A stretch of 64,000 nt of DNA from Archegozetes longisetosus (lineage: Eukaryota > Arthropoda > Arachnida > Sarcoptiformes > Trhypochthoniidae), in NCBI GenBank assembly GCA_018873245.2, contig JAEMBT020000005.1:9932001-9996000 (forward strand). Reading direction: 5' to 3'. The notes under the pieces were generated by a model. The model was not told the origin of the DNA, did not search any database, and saw only the letters and a list, made by a program, of their open reading frames with translations. Numbering within the stretch: the first letter of the stretch is position 1; each line of letters opens with the position of its first letter. The position numbers and the translations under genes are program-made. Positions 15,101 through 27,300 of this stretch are shown here, in pieces.

Positions 15101-18100
15101 TTTTGCTATTTAACTGACCAACTAAACTAAATAATTACGAAATGTAAAAGTAAAATAGTCATATATGTCAGATGAAATCTGTTTTACTCATTAATACTAT
15201 TTGCACTTAACAGCTTTTGATTTATAAAACAAGAAAACAACTTTAATATTATCTCAATCTGAGTGTGTTACGATAATGATCAAATTGTTGATATTTCTAT
15301 GATTATTTACGATTAACTAAGATTGTCATCACATTAACGGTTAAACTTTATTTTTGAAAAATGGCATAATTTTCAATAGAGTGATAAAATACTTTTAATA
15401 CTGTAGTTCTAAAATAGAGATTTTTTTACTCTATGTAGCCAGTTCAATATTTGACTAGTTGTTGGATGTTGCCAAAGAGTAGGAACGACTCCGCAATCAA
15501 TTAACATGTTTATAAATTTTAATTTTTTCTACAAAACTTCAAAATTTATTAATTTTCTTAAATCTCATTTTAGTCAGACTTTGGTCAATACAATTGTTCC
15601 GTTTGGAATCAGTTTGGATCCGATACAAGAATTATAACACTTATCGAACAAAGTAAGACTTCCTAAGTTGAACTTAAAAATAAATTCCTAAAATCAAATC
15701 TCAAAACACTTGCAAACAATTAATCTTAACTGAAACTAACATAAACTGAGTCTAAACTGTTTCGAAACACTTGATTAACAACTATTTGGCGTGAAACGCA
15801 ATCCTATCTAACCGAAAAGCTTATATTTCTGAGCTAAAATCTCTCAATCTACTCAATGCTTCTCTAAAATAACGATTTATTGATGCATTTGAAAAATTTT
15901 CTAATTATAATATAAATATATTTAATGCTTAAATAGCCTTTAATGACTGCTTGTATGACAATCCAGACCCGCATTATGTTAATCATCAGCTTTGCTTAAT
16001 GAGAGGTAAGTCTCTTTCATTTACAGTATAACCCATTAATAAGAAACCTGTTCTGAAGTTGGGAAAAACACTTGAAAAATAAGTGAAAAAATAAGTGAAA
16101 TCTACTGTTGCACGGATGAAAGTTCTGAGAGTAGTGAATGACAGAGAAATATAAAGATAGAGAAACCTCAAACTAGAGCATAATGAGTGCACGCAATGTG
16201 TTGACTATAGTATTAGTAGAAGGCATAAATTTATTTATAAAACAAAGAAACCATATCTAATAAGAAAAATACCTTGTGTAAAAATAACTAACAGGAAAAC
16301 CTCGGTATAATAGATAGCCCTTGATCTTGAAATTTGTTATGAGGTTTTGCTTTAGCATAAAAATCACTATTTCAAAAATAAGTTAGTGATCAATAAAATT
16401 AATTACAAGCAATTGATAACTCCTACTCTCGAAAAATAATCTTCAAATTGGTTCCGTTTTCTTTAACGCCCTTAGTTCCGAAAATGTTTTTTCGAATTAA
16501 TTTATAGCAAGTACAAACGCTTTGGAAATTAAGCTTTTTTCTGATATATTATTCTGTTGAAATAAAACATTTTTCAGAATCTAGTTTTCAGAAAAAATAT
16601 AGTTTCTTTTATTTAATCGAAAACTGAATTTATTTTGAAAAACAATTTTCTGAAAAGGTCTTGAATTAAAGCCTTAAAGGCTCGAGATTTTGATTTATAT
16701 AATGTATAGACTGAGAGAGGTTAACATGATATCTGATAAGATGCCTTTCGGCTTAAAATCCAATCCTTTTTCGGGAGACAGTGTTTGTCGTCATAATTAT
16801 TTGAAGATTTTTTCTAATATCATTTTTCAAAACCTCTTCAAAAGACAAAAAGCAAACAACAAATATTTTCTTAAGTCTTCATTGACAAACACTCTTAAAA
16901 CTATACAAATAATGGGTTTATGTCACAAAATGTGTTAACTTAGTTTAAGGTCCTTCAACAATATGACTTTGTTTGGATGATTTTGCATACTTTTAGGGAT
17001 TATATTTTAATTGATTTTAGAGATCTATTGTTTTTTCGGTTATATATTTCTTGAGCCAACAGCACTTAATCTTGAAATTGATTTCAACTACACTCCAAAA
17101 AAATTCTTACATTGTTTTCCATTTAATTCCGATTAAATACCGGTTTTATCGTTTTGTTATTTTCTTATGGTTTGTTATTCTTCTTATCATGATTTATAGC
17201 AAAATATCCAATTTTTTCTCAACTATAAGTTTCTGTTAGTTTTTCTCTTATAAGACAAAAGATTTATAGGATATCGAAGACATTGAAAGAAAAATTATTT
17301 GTCCTTCCTGTTTTTTCTTCTTTTTTCTATTTATTAATTTGTGTACTATTTGTGGATATTCGCCAGTTTTGTTTCGCTAGACTTGCGTTTTGAGTGAAAA
17401 TATATTTTAAAGTGTTTTTTATCTCGAGCCTATGTTTAGGTTTCATAAACTTAGAGTTCAGACTCAAAGGGCTTTCACTTCTATTGATGTAAAAAAATAA
17501 ATATTGAAATATCTTTACAAGTGTTGATAACTCTAATCGATTATTTGGTAAATCTGTAATTTTGAGTATTTGCTTTTTCATAATGAATCATAGTTTGGTA
17601 ATTAGTATTATACTTAATCATTTTTCAGAGTCTGTCCTTAAGTCAGTTTAAGCAGACTTAACTTTCATTAAGAAAATTATTGGTCTTCAAATGAATTTTT
17701 TCACCAGAAATTTGTGAGAAAATAATTTAATTTTTCGATGAAAACCAGAATTTAAGATAAATCAATGACTAGAGCTGAATAAAAAAAATTATTATAAAAT
17801 CACATAAATTCAAATTCGTCAAAAGTTCAAAGATCCAAAAATAGTCTCAAATATCGAAACAAGATTCAAGTGAATGCAATACCATTAAAAATTAGAAATA
17901 TTCAAAGTAGATCGATTCATTAGAAATATTCAAAGTAAATCGAATCATTAGAAATCATTCATCAATTAGGGTTAAGTTACATTAAATGAAAAATAATCTT
18001 AATATAATCAATACATACAGAAACTATAATCAAAAATCTAATTACAAAATATAACTAATATCACTTTCCTCAAACTATAGCAAGTTTTTCATCAGTGGTA

Positions 18101-19789
18101 CTGATCGTAGGACTGATAATAATGGGATTCGTTTTTATAGTGGCCTCAACTATAATAATAGTCTTATGCCTTAAACACAATTCAAATGATAATGATAGCT
18201 ATGATAACAATCTAAAGAAAGGTGTGTCCAGTAGTGGAACAAATTCTTCGACATCGAAAATCCATCATTCGGTAATGGATTCTGGGTCTACGGGAACCGA
18301 TTCGGATATAAAGATTGAAGTCCGAACCACGTCTTCGATGTCGAATCAGTGGGACGACACCAACGAGGGGTCGACCAGTGATAGGACTGTTAGCAATGAA
18401 TTGACAAAAATTGTCGAGAATATCTATAGCTACACTAAAGATCCCATTTTTGAGACCAATAATAAAGTAAGTCTTTTTTTCTTCAGTATGCTTTTCAATT
18501 GATTGAGTAGACTAGACTCATATTTTTTATATGGCTTTTAAACTGAGATTTTTCTCTTATTGATTTAACATTACATGAGATATCGTTTGTTTTAAGCTAA
18601 ACATTATGGGAATGAATCGAAAAATATTTTTATTATAGACATAAATCATTTGGAAATTGAATTATTTAATCAATAGATCGTGAAGGTCTTGGCATAAAAA
18701 TTGTTTTATTGATTCACGTTTTCGTAACTATTTATCTATTTTTCAATCCTATATATAATTGAATGAAATTAGTTATATTTTTAACATTAAATCTAAATTC
18801 ATATCTGTTTATAACTTAATTTAATAGAAACGTGTTTCACAGCTAGACACTCAATATAGAATTCAATTTATAGATTGGATGCAAACTAATTTTTCAAAAT
18901 GTACAGGTATTGAAAAACTAATAATCGATAAACTATTTTTTAAAGCAATCAGTTGTTCTTATTCAAATAAGCTTCATTTCTAGGAACAAACATTTGAAAA
19001 TTATTTTCATTATATCTTTTTCTCTTACTCTTCACTAAAGATTACAAATTTTTTTAATAAATTAATCCAATTCTAAAAATAAAAAATACAATACAAACTA
19101 TGATTATTGAAAAATAGATTATTGTTTGCTTTTATCTCAGCTTATATATAATTTGCATGCAAAAAATCTCTTAACAGTTTTGAAAATTGTTATAATAATC
19201 TTTTTCATGCAATTTATTATCATATCTAATATAACCAGAATTACTACTACATGTTCAAAATTGAATCCACTTCAATTTAATACAAATTAATTCAAATCTA
19301 TCAAACAAATAACTAGAAAAATGCATTTCTCCAAATGTATATCATTTCTAACAAAACTATTTTTGGGTAGAGATACAACTCATTTTCAACAATAATCTTA
19401 TGCATCATTTTTGCTGTACTGTTCACTTTCAGAACATGCAATCGCAGAGAAACGGATACATCCCTTACGGAAACTATGACAACAACGAATACCTAACTCT
19501 ACCATCGATGACATCCTCGACAACAGTCTCTCCGACACATTATCGCACTTCCATTAATATACCACCAGATCGTTACTCATATATCGATCCAACTTATGGT
19601 TCATTTATTGACAACAGATATCATTCGAGTTATAGTAATCCCTACTCGAGAACATCCTATTCTTCATTACAGCCAACTATTAATACGTTCAATCTTAACA
19701 ATAATAATAATCAGTTAAATATGTTTAAAGATAATCAAACATTTATTACTAACAATCAACAAAAGAGAAGTCTGGCGACTCATGTCTGA
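9038..19789 (+). CDS. kirre/rst: Kirre/Roughest-family Ig cell-adhesion receptor, copy A (10 coding exons, 760 aa)
   Basis: Type I membrane adhesion receptor. Family members (Drosophila Rst and Kirre, worm SYG-1, vertebrate Neph) bind each other or Nephrin-type partners through Ig domain 1 in myoblast fusion, eye patterning and synapse choice. Exons: 9038-9116, 9652-9759, 9905-9988, 10126-10367, 11600-12323, 13136-13257, 13741-13842, 15574-15652, 18081-18466, 19433-19789. All introns are GT-AG and the frame stays open to TGA. Signal peptide is about residues 1-26. Ig cysteine pairs are 52/110, 161/220, 264/308, 351/393 and 435/495, with core Trp at 63, 174, 277, 363 and 448. The transmembrane helix is about 519-544, and the tail ends ATHV. 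The length is close to Drosophila Rst (about 764). The match of every exon phase with copy B supports the model. UTRs are not resolved; an AATAAA lies at 20394. Domain 2 onward and the tail are more diverged than the N-terminal domain. Confidence 0.93.
9652..10367 (+). CDS. kirre/rst: Copy A exons 2-4: Ig domain 1 (V-type) and start of Ig domain 2
   Basis: Three exons (9652-9759, 9905-9988, 10126-10367) joined by short introns in phase 1. They encode the strongest family signature: VVNKVGTLQWTRDGFGLG, then GFPRYTMIG and FQCQVG, followed by GIRSRSASFSVFV and the first strand of Ig2 with Cys161. Domain 1 is the known binding face in Rst and SYG-1. The nucleotide sequence is nearly identical to copy B: 3 differences in 108, 6 in 84 and 6 in 242, with none in 9663-9759 or 10126-10281. 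The exon ends GAG|GTATGC in phase 0, and the next exon supplies the Ig2 Trp. Confidence 0.92.
10397..10646. mobile_element. TIR element (pogo/Tigger-like MITE) in intron 4 of copy A
   Basis: Left end TGGTGAAACCTCGCTATAC and right end TATAACGAGGTTTGACTT are inverted versions of one motif, and TA flanks both sides. Homologous intron sequence on each side (GTATGCAATA before, ATATCACACCTTAAAG after) is joined by unrelated short sequence in copy B. The element is therefore an insertion specific to copy A. It is 250 bp with no coding capacity. Confidence 0.7.
11600..12323 (+). CDS. kirre/rst: Copy A exon 5: rest of Ig2, Ig3 and Ig4 in one uninterrupted exon
   Basis: A 724-base exon encoding residues 172-412. 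It begins LSWLD after a CATAG acceptor and ends in phase 1 at AAAG|GTATGA. It completes Ig2 (Cys220), then carries Ig3 (Cys264/308, YKWFKND) and Ig4 (Cys351/393, PKPDITWL, GKYICRAS). In copy B the same 724 coding bases are split by an intron after the codons for GPTF. Here the reading frame runs straight through that point, at GPTFKSPMETVYG near 12069-12106. Confidence 0.92.
13136..15652 (+). CDS. kirre/rst: Copy A exons 6-8: Ig domain 5
   Basis: Exons 13136-13257, 13741-13842 and 15574-15652 encode the membrane-proximal Ig domain. It starts GPPRIKKPYSQYG, with Cys435 and Trp448, and ends DFGQYNCSVWNQFG with Cys495. The second Cys lies inside an Asn-Cys-Ser sequon that copy B shares. Introns are phase 0, 0 and then 1. 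The exon 6 donor (CAG|GTCTGT) is weaker than the matching donor in copy B (CAG|GTTAGT). Confidence 0.88.
16292..16350. mobile_element. Minimal TIR hairpin of the same family in intron 8 of copy A
   Basis: CAGGAAAACCTCGGTATAAT at the left pairs with TTGTTATGAGGTTTTGC at the right across about 25 bases. No clear TA duplication is present. Probably an internally deleted member of the dispersed family. Confidence 0.5.
17892..17955. repeat. 2.3 x 28 bp tandem repeat in intron 8 of copy A
   Basis: Two copies of a unit starting TTAGAAATATTCAAAGTA, followed by a partial third (TTAGAAAT). About 126 bp before the transmembrane exon. Confidence 0.8.
18081..18466 (+). CDS. kirre/rst: Copy A exon 9: transmembrane helix and juxtamembrane tail
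   Basis: Follows a TATAG acceptor and encodes TSFSS and then a helix of about 26 hydrophobic residues (VVLIVGLIIMGFVFIVASTI onward, ending IIVLCL), followed by KH. The tail carries HHSVMDSGSTGTDSDIKIEV and RTTSSM, the conserved cytoplasmic block of the family as I remember it. The exon ends in phase 0 at AAA|GTAAGT. It is 386 bases long, exactly as in copy B. Confidence 0.9.
19433..19789 (+). CDS. kirre/rst: Copy A exon 10: C-terminal tail with PDZ-binding THV end
   Basis: Encodes the last 118 residues and TGA. It contains NGYIPYGNY, SYIDPTYGSFIDNRYH, NPYSRTSY and an Asn-rich run of low complexity, and ends SLATHV. The terminal Thr-His-Val is a class I PDZ ligand typical of Neph/Kirre proteins. 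The tyrosine block here reads IPYGNY, where copy B has IPYVDYNREY. I believe the copy B form is closer to the family norm, so copy A's tail looks altered. Confidence 0.9.
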   Translation, partial: NMQSQRNGYIPYGNYDNNEYLTLPSMTSSTTVSPTHYRTSINIPPDRYSYIDPTYGSFIDNRYHSSYSNPYSRTSYSSLQPTINTFNLNNNNNQLNMFKDNQTFITNNQQKRSLATHV

Positions 19790-22700
19790 TATGACCATAA
19801 GAGAAAACCTTCTTTTGCATATATCAAATGATTATAAGATTTTTGGCCAAATGTTTATCTCAAATCAAACTTTTTCTATTGAGTTATTACTGGAAAACTT
19901 TTGGTTTTCTATAATATCAGAAAAATTCATGTATTTTATCAGAATCTTCAGTAAAAGTTCAACCTTTTCTGCATTGATATCAGCGATAGTATTCACCAAA
20001 TTTCTAACGCTTTTCAGCAATAAGTCATTGAACAGGAGTATTTGCTCATCAAATCTGTTGACTATTGTGCGCGTGTTTAGGGAAAAATTCACTATTGATT
20101 GAGGCTTAAGTGAAAGTATAGTTGTTTTAGATAAAAGCGAACATTTGCAGAAGAAAATTTTCAGTGTGCCCAATATTTTGATGGACTTGAAGACAGTTGT
20201 GGTACATATCATGACTTTTATTATGACAATTGTATAGTTATTACGGTATCTTTTAGTTTGATATCTATTATTGAAATTTTTCAATACGTCATACTGTTTA
20301 TATTCAGTAAAACCTCGTTATAATCAAGCTTAAAATAAGAGGTTGTAATGAAGTTGATTGTAGCGAGGTTTAACTGAAATAATGTTTTTGATGAATAAAT
20401 TGAATATAAAGTTTACGAATGATACAAATATTGAATAAGTTTCTGTATATATTAAAATATAAATTAATGCTTTTGATATGTAATAAATATCTATAACTAA
20501 AAGCAACTGAAAAATAAAATCTAATTTAATTTGTTAGAATAAAATTTGTTTAGAAAATTGATTTTCTCTTTATTTGTGTCTCTACTTTTAAGACTTCTTC
20601 ACTTTAATTGCGGAGATGTGGAGAAGGCTTTGCAGGTCTCTCACAAACAGTAGTTCACAAACAGTAGTCTCTATTCAACAGAATAAATCATTAATTAATC
20701 AAATGCTTCATTAAATTCAGACGCTGTTTGTTTTTGAATAACTTGCCATCAATTATGAGCTGGTTATGAGCTAAGAAATTCATTTTTTCCTCGTACCACT
20801 TCTGCAAATATGCATCAAATCTAAGGTTTTGTTTATTTTAATGCCAAACAATTTGAATATAAAGCGTGAAAACAAATCAAATTCTTCTCTTATCTAGAAT
20901 GAGATAAGAAAACTTTCAGAAACTTTCCAAAACTTTCCAAACTAACTGATGAGTGAAACATGTTTGAGAAATAAGGCCATAATTTATGCCATTTTCACAT
21001 AATTGAATGGTTTGAGTTTGAGATTTGACAAATTTTATCAAATGTTTTGACATGATAAGGTAAGAAAAAGTTTAGATTCTTGAAAAATAAGGGGTTCAAT
21101 GATAATTACAGTAATATTGATATGACTTCTTACTGGTAGTTTAATCTTTTTTCTTTGTTTTCTTTACTTAAACTTCAAAAATGTAACTCCATATCAATCT
21201 TATCAATGAAAACCATATTTTAAATAAGTTGTCATTAAATATTGAAAAGTTTAGAGTTGTTTCGGTTATGCAAATAATTATTTACATTATTGAGGTTGAG
21301 GAAATATTGTTTTACCAGCTGAATCAATCTGTTTTGAGTCGAGAAATAAGATCGAGTTTCAAAATATAAATGTCTTTCATGCTGAAATGAAAATTTTTGA
21401 ATTATAAACTATAAAAATTGAACATATCTTGGTTTATGTAATATAAGATAAAAGCATAACAACAATTTTTAACCTCTAAGTCAGTAAATCTTTAATATTT
21501 CAGGGTAAAGGACTTCAATTTCAAACTGTAAATGTTTATTAGACTATGAACTTAGTTGTATACTTGAGCAATAACAAAATCTAACGGCAAGCCAGACCTT
21601 AGTCCTTCATTTATAATAGAAGTGTCTGGAAAATTGTTCAGAAAATTATTTTCATTTTCATAGAATAATACTTAATATAGTCTGATTATTAGTCGTGTTA
21701 CGAACACAAGTCTAAGTAAGTTAAAATTGCTTTTCTGGAGCGTCTTAATATAAAATAGACTTTGAAAGATGTAAGATTTATCCTATCTCAAATAAATATA
21801 TTAAATTCTTAACAGTTAATTTCTAGTACTCTTCTACTAACTCTATATAATTTAAATTATACTTATTCGTGTCTTTTACATATATTGATTCCATTGACTG
21901 TACCAGTAGTATTGAAACCTATTTTTGAAGTCAAATATTTCAAACATTAACTGTAAATCTTATCATACAACAATATTATAGGAAATCCGAACAGTTGTCA
22001 CCCAATAATTTACATCAAATTTTTACACAAACCATTAAAACTGTTAGATAATTTATTGAGCTTATTTTGGGTTAACTTTTATTATTTGACTAGTGAAAAA
22101 ATATTTTATATGAAATTGAATTACACGCTGTAATGGTTGACAACTTCGTAACTATGAACTTTTCCTATTATAAAACAAATGATTTTCTATGAGAATACTT
22201 TTCAATTAAACCATGTTATGTGACACCTTGAAACTACTTTTCACAAGTTTTTCAAAAAATAGTTCCACAAATTGACCTCTATTTTTTCTAACAATCATGT
22301 TTACAGTAAGTCTATGACTAAACTAACTGCATTAAATTTTGTTCAGCATTTAATAACAATATATGATATGCTAGAGATTTAATCGATCATTTTAGTTTTA
22401 TATGCAAGAATGGCCTTAATTTTTGCCATCAAGATATTTCTCAACTTTAGAATAAAAGAAGTTTAGCTTTTCAATCAATATTGAAGACTAATTAAGAAAA
22501 ATCATTTTGTTCTTTTATTCTTTAGAAACATTCAATTTCCTAAGGTCCTTTTAATTTTCAGTCATTTCAATATCTATTTATTATGTAATTTAAATCTTAA
22601 CAGAGATTTAATTCAATACATAATAAAATCAAATTTCGTAAAAAGAAAATCAAAATTTCGAAATTATTATCAATTGTTTATACGAATATATGAATAGAAT

Positions 22701-23987
22701 CTCTTACCTGTTAGATAAGTATAACAACTCTTTATAGCTATTGGATTAATAGCTCTAATCTTTTCATTTACCCTATTATCGAGTCAACTAGTTTCAGGTC
22801 AAGGCTTATAATTACTCAAAAAGCTTTGATAACTATTGAAATGATTACAAATTATATCTAATTTTCAAATTATTAAATGAGGAAAATTTGAAAATGTTTG
22901 ATGCTTATCAGCCACCGATTAAAAGTTATAAGATGTTGAGTAATTATGCTCAATTTAAACATTTTTCAGTAGATGCTCTATTAAAATATGTCTCAGAGTA
23001 GATTAAGTGGCTGTTACTTTACTGTTCACTTAACCTATTCTTATATCTAACTTCTAATTAATCAGTAGGAAAATCTATTTCGTTTAATAAACCTTTTTTT
23101 CACAGGTTAACTAAATACTTTTTCTCTTCTTTATAATCATTTCATTGCTTAATAAGAAAAGATTTTGTTTTCTAAATTTTTTTCATTCCATTTTATTTGT
23201 CATTTAATAATAAAATGCAACATATTTTGTAATACACAATATGTAACATTAAAGGCAACAATTTTTTCTTATAAATTACATAATCATTACTTAATTAGTT
23301 TTTTCTGATATATATATAATATTTATTTACAATTCTCTTTACTTTTAAAGTTTTTCTCTTAAATGATGTTATGATAAAAAATGAGATTTTTATTTATACT
23401 ATATATATATTGTTTGATAAGCTTTTGATGAGAAAAATGATGACCAGTGAAAAAGTTTTCTATATATACACAACTTTTTCTCTATTTCACTTTATGCGTG
23501 CGCCATATAACGCTCAAACTCACATTTACAAATATTCTCGGATTTATTATCTTCTCAACAAACCTTTTCACTAGACTTTTTCAGTTAATTGTTTGAAACA
23601 CTGTTTTTATTGCTTGAATAAAATCCGATAGTTAGTCGTGAAACACTTGTAACTAATGAGCAATTATTAAATGACTTATTATTGCTTCAAGTTTAGCCAA
23701 TAGTTCAGAGAAAAAGTGGTAAAAACATATCTAAATAATTATTTTTCACCAACGAAAATCTTGAGTAAAATTTATCCAAAAAACTTCTCTTCACATATAA
23801 ATGGCATCAGAAATAGAGTAAAACATAAACATTTTCCACATAAGAAATGAACATAAAAAACCTTTTTTCTTCGCTTAAGCCAAACTTTTAGAGCATAACA
23901 TTTTTCGGTTATGCGAATCAAATGATAACTTAATCGAAAGAGTCTTTTTTATAAACACATAATTTGGTCCAAAAGTTAGTGAACATG
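19790..23987. other. Spacer between the two convergent 3' ends
   Basis: Holds the 3' UTRs of both genes. Candidate AATAAA signals lie at 20394 (+) for copy A and 23606-23611 (-) for copy B. A 72 bp TIR element sits at 20305-20376. A 139-codon minus-strand frame (19865-20284) overlaps a 106-codon plus-strand frame, and I recognise neither. The 3' UTRs of the two copies do not obviously align. From 20400 to 23600 I see only AT-rich sequence. Confidence 0.5.
20305..20376. mobile_element. 72 bp TIR element downstream of copy A
   Basis: Begins CAGTAAAACCTCGTTATAAT and ends GTAGCGAGGTTTAACTG, inverted repeats of one another. It is flanked by TT and AA rather than TA, so the target duplication is not preserved. 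It lies before the AATAAA at 20394 and may be transcribed as part of the copy A 3' UTR. Confidence 0.65.
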
Positions 23988-24368
23988 TCAAACATGGGTC
24001 GCTAACTGACTATTCGCAGGCGAGTGTCCATTATTAGTGATATATCGCTGGTTCGCGCTATACATTCCTGCAGATAATTGATTATTATTGTTGTTATTTG
24101 TTAGAACTGATGGTTGAGAGGATACATTAGAAGATGTCCTCAGGTATGGGTTCGCGAAACCGACGCGATGATATCTATTATCAATTAAGGTCCCATATGT
24201 CGGGTCGATATATGACGCGCGTTGATTATCGACTGATGACACTATTATGGACGCGTGTTGATTATGTGTTGGTGATAGGCTTTGATTGGATGGCATCGAT
24301 GGCGGAGGAAGATATTCACGATTATAGTCTACATACGGTATGTATCCGTTTGTGTTTGATTGTATTTC
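23988..24368 (-). CDS. kirre/rst: Copy B exon 11: C-terminal tail with THV end
   Basis: Starts after AACAG and encodes EIQSNTNGYIPYVDYNREYL, a Pro-rich stretch, ASYIDPTYGTLIDNRYH, FANPYLRTSSN, an Asn run, and ends NSQLATHV before TGA. It is eight residues longer than copy A's tail exon. The Thr-His-Val end predicts binding to a PDZ scaffold such as ZO-1 or X11/Mint types, as known for this family. Confidence 0.9.
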   Translation of the reverse strand, partial: EIQSNTNGYIPYVDYNREYLPPPSMPSNQSLSPTHNQHASIIVSSVDNQRASYIDPTYGTLIDNRYHRVGFANPYLRTSSNVSSQPSVLTNNNNNNQLSAGMYSANQRYITNNGHSPANSQLATHV

Positions 24369-27300
24369 CTGTTAATTTTGTTTAAGTGAAAAGAAATTTA
24401 TTAGAAAATTAGCATCATTCGGGTTCGAACCCGGGCTCATTAGCTGAATCCCGATCGAACCGAAAATCTAATATTTTATAAAAGCTTAAGCAGAATCGAC
24501 GTTTAATAACTAAAAATATTTATAATTAAAGCAAGTAAAATAAGAAAATCTATCCATTTGTTCAGATAATTAAGTTTGATTAGAGATAATAAATTTAAGA
24601 AAATTAATTGATTAATAAAAATGAACACAAAATTACATGATTAATGGGTGGAAATATTGGATCGGATTGATTTGTATAGCTATAAATATTTTCAACTACT
24701 TGTGCGATCTCTGTGTTGACAGTCGGTTCACTCGATCCCTCGTTAGTGTCGTCCCAATGCTGTGACAGAGAAGAAGCAGTTCTGATTTCAACTTTGATGT
24801 CGGAATCGGCCCCCGAAGAGCCTGAATCCATGACCGAGTGGTGATGCTTGACCGTAGATGCTGTGCCACTCGTGACACCTTTCTTTTGATCATTTTGATA
24901 GTTATCACTATCTAGTACTGACTTCCTTTTCATACATAATATTATTATAATAGTTGAGGCTATTATGAAAACTATACCACATATGACTACACCGACGGTT
25001 AGCACCAATGGAGAAAAGTTTGCTATTTATGGAAGAAAGATTGATCAATTTTACAAATTATTAAATACTAGTACAGGAAAAATGATTTTAGTCTATTAAG
25101 TAAACTATTTTTTTGTTATGGTTAATGAACTCTAAGCGAAATTTAATGCAGAATTTTATGCAGAATTTAATGTTTTTGAAAGTATTTTTGGTAATTTTTT
25201 AAGGATTAAAATAACTTTTTATGAGAGATGCTTATCACGAGAGGGGAGAAAATTAATATAGATAGTTAAAAAATGTTTCATGCTCACTACTATGAAATTT
25301 ATTCCGAGAATTCATATGTAAAAACTTTTTTCTCTTACTCTACACATATTCTAAATATCAATGACATATCAGAGCCAGAGATATATTACTCACGAACGTT
25401 TAGGCGTTAACTGACTTTTTATTTCTCGGATAAATACCTTTTTAATCAATTAGAACTAGACGTGAATATAAGCTATTTATCTATCCTTTTAAACTATCAG
25501 TTACTCGATTTTCAAGTTTTGGGTAATTTTAAATTAAGCTTAATAGCTTTCAAGAGATAGAAATAAAATTTTTTACTTAAAAAATAAATATACTTCAGGA
25601 AAAATGTTTTCAGACAATTAGCGGCTATTTAGAGATAAGATTTTTATTTGGATAAAAAGGAGCTATATTTTTGGGTGGAGTAATAGCGGAAGCATTTGAA
25701 GCTCTTAATCGATATTTATATATTTATAATTGTCGGAAATTGATTAATGAATCAATTTTGCCGTTTTCTTCAATGTGGGGATTACGAAAATAATCTTAGT
25801 TAAAGTGTAGAGTTGTGAGAAAGTAGTGTTTGTGTCAATTCGAGTAAAGGGTACAACTAAAACGATCTAACAATCTTTATAATCAACATTTATACCCTTC
25901 TCGTAGCAAGGTGAAAACGTTTTCCTAACAAGCATTTCAATAGAAATAATTAGAGCTATAACGCTACTGGCATGTAATGGAAATAGTTTCTCTATAGTTT
26001 CTCACTATATCTGTATTAATTTAGCACTACTACTATAAATTGAAATGCATAGAAATTAAACCGAATGGCAACTAATAATGAGGATTAGAAACAGAGATGT
26101 ATCGCTAGATAGCATTGGAAAAAAGCTGATTAGATACTAAACTATCTCTTTATTGAGTAGTTATTCGCTTGTATATGACGCACGAAACATAGTTTTTATT
26201 TCGCTATCTGTTCGCAATCCTAGAAATACATGTTTCGCAGAATTGATCACGAATTCGAGTAAAAATGAAAAGCCTTTCTCTATATCTTGTATTTAGTCAT
26301 TTCAGATTAGGATTTCTTTTTTCTCTACTCATTCTTCTCTTTTACAGATTAGTTAATCATTCCTATCTGTTGTGTATTTAATGTATTTTCTTATCTTTCT
26401 TTTCACTTACTTTCTTGAACTAATGTAATAATACGTGAATCGAAACCATATTGATTCCAAACCGAGCAGTTATATGAACCAAAGTCGGCCTAAAAAGTTG
26501 AGCAAAAATTGAATATTAATCCAATAATAAATATATTTTCACATCAAACAGACAATAAGAAAGTTTTGGTCTCAACTAATGTGACTAAAGTGATGACAAA
26601 AACGATTTGCTGGACTATTTCTCTATTTTAAAGTTCAACTCTAATTATTTAAATGCTGTAAGTTATAAGTATTTTTCTACACATTTGCGCCCTTCTCGCA
26701 CTGAGCACTCATTGATATTTGATCACGTATTAGGTCTCGCCTTGAAAAAGGTTAGGAACTAAGTTAAATGATAGCTTGACTAAAAATTTGAATTTCTAGA
26801 TAGCAAGAATCTACACGTTAAGCATATTTATGAGTCAATTATGAGATGAACGTTTTTTATGGCGTATAATATGAAACAAATTTGTTTTTATCCTAAAACT
26901 ATAAACAATAAAAATAAAACCGTGCGATCAAACCTACATTCAATTAAGGCTAGGCTTTAATTCAACAACTAATTATCTCGGATCAACTTATTTTGTTTTT
27001 TCAGAACTTCAGTAGAAATTCAAATAAATAAAGTGAATCTCTATCTGTAACCAAGGCTTGGACAGGGATTTAATCTGAAAATCTTTTCTATAATTCAAGT
27101 TTCTAATGATTAAGTCTAGAAGTTATTGATTAGCTACAAAGCTATGTATGATACTATAGATTTAGATCGAAAGCAATATTCGCTTACTAAAGTCAATGAT
27201 AAACATCATAATTTCAGACTTATGTTTTCGAAAATAAATCAAAATTTCAATTCTTGTAAAATATTCTAAATTATCAAACATAGTAAGCAAATTTTAATTT

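Noticed and set aside
24134..24385. 83-codon plus-strand frame inside the last exon of copy B
   Set aside because: It is an antisense shadow of the tail exon, which is fixed by homology and the THV end.
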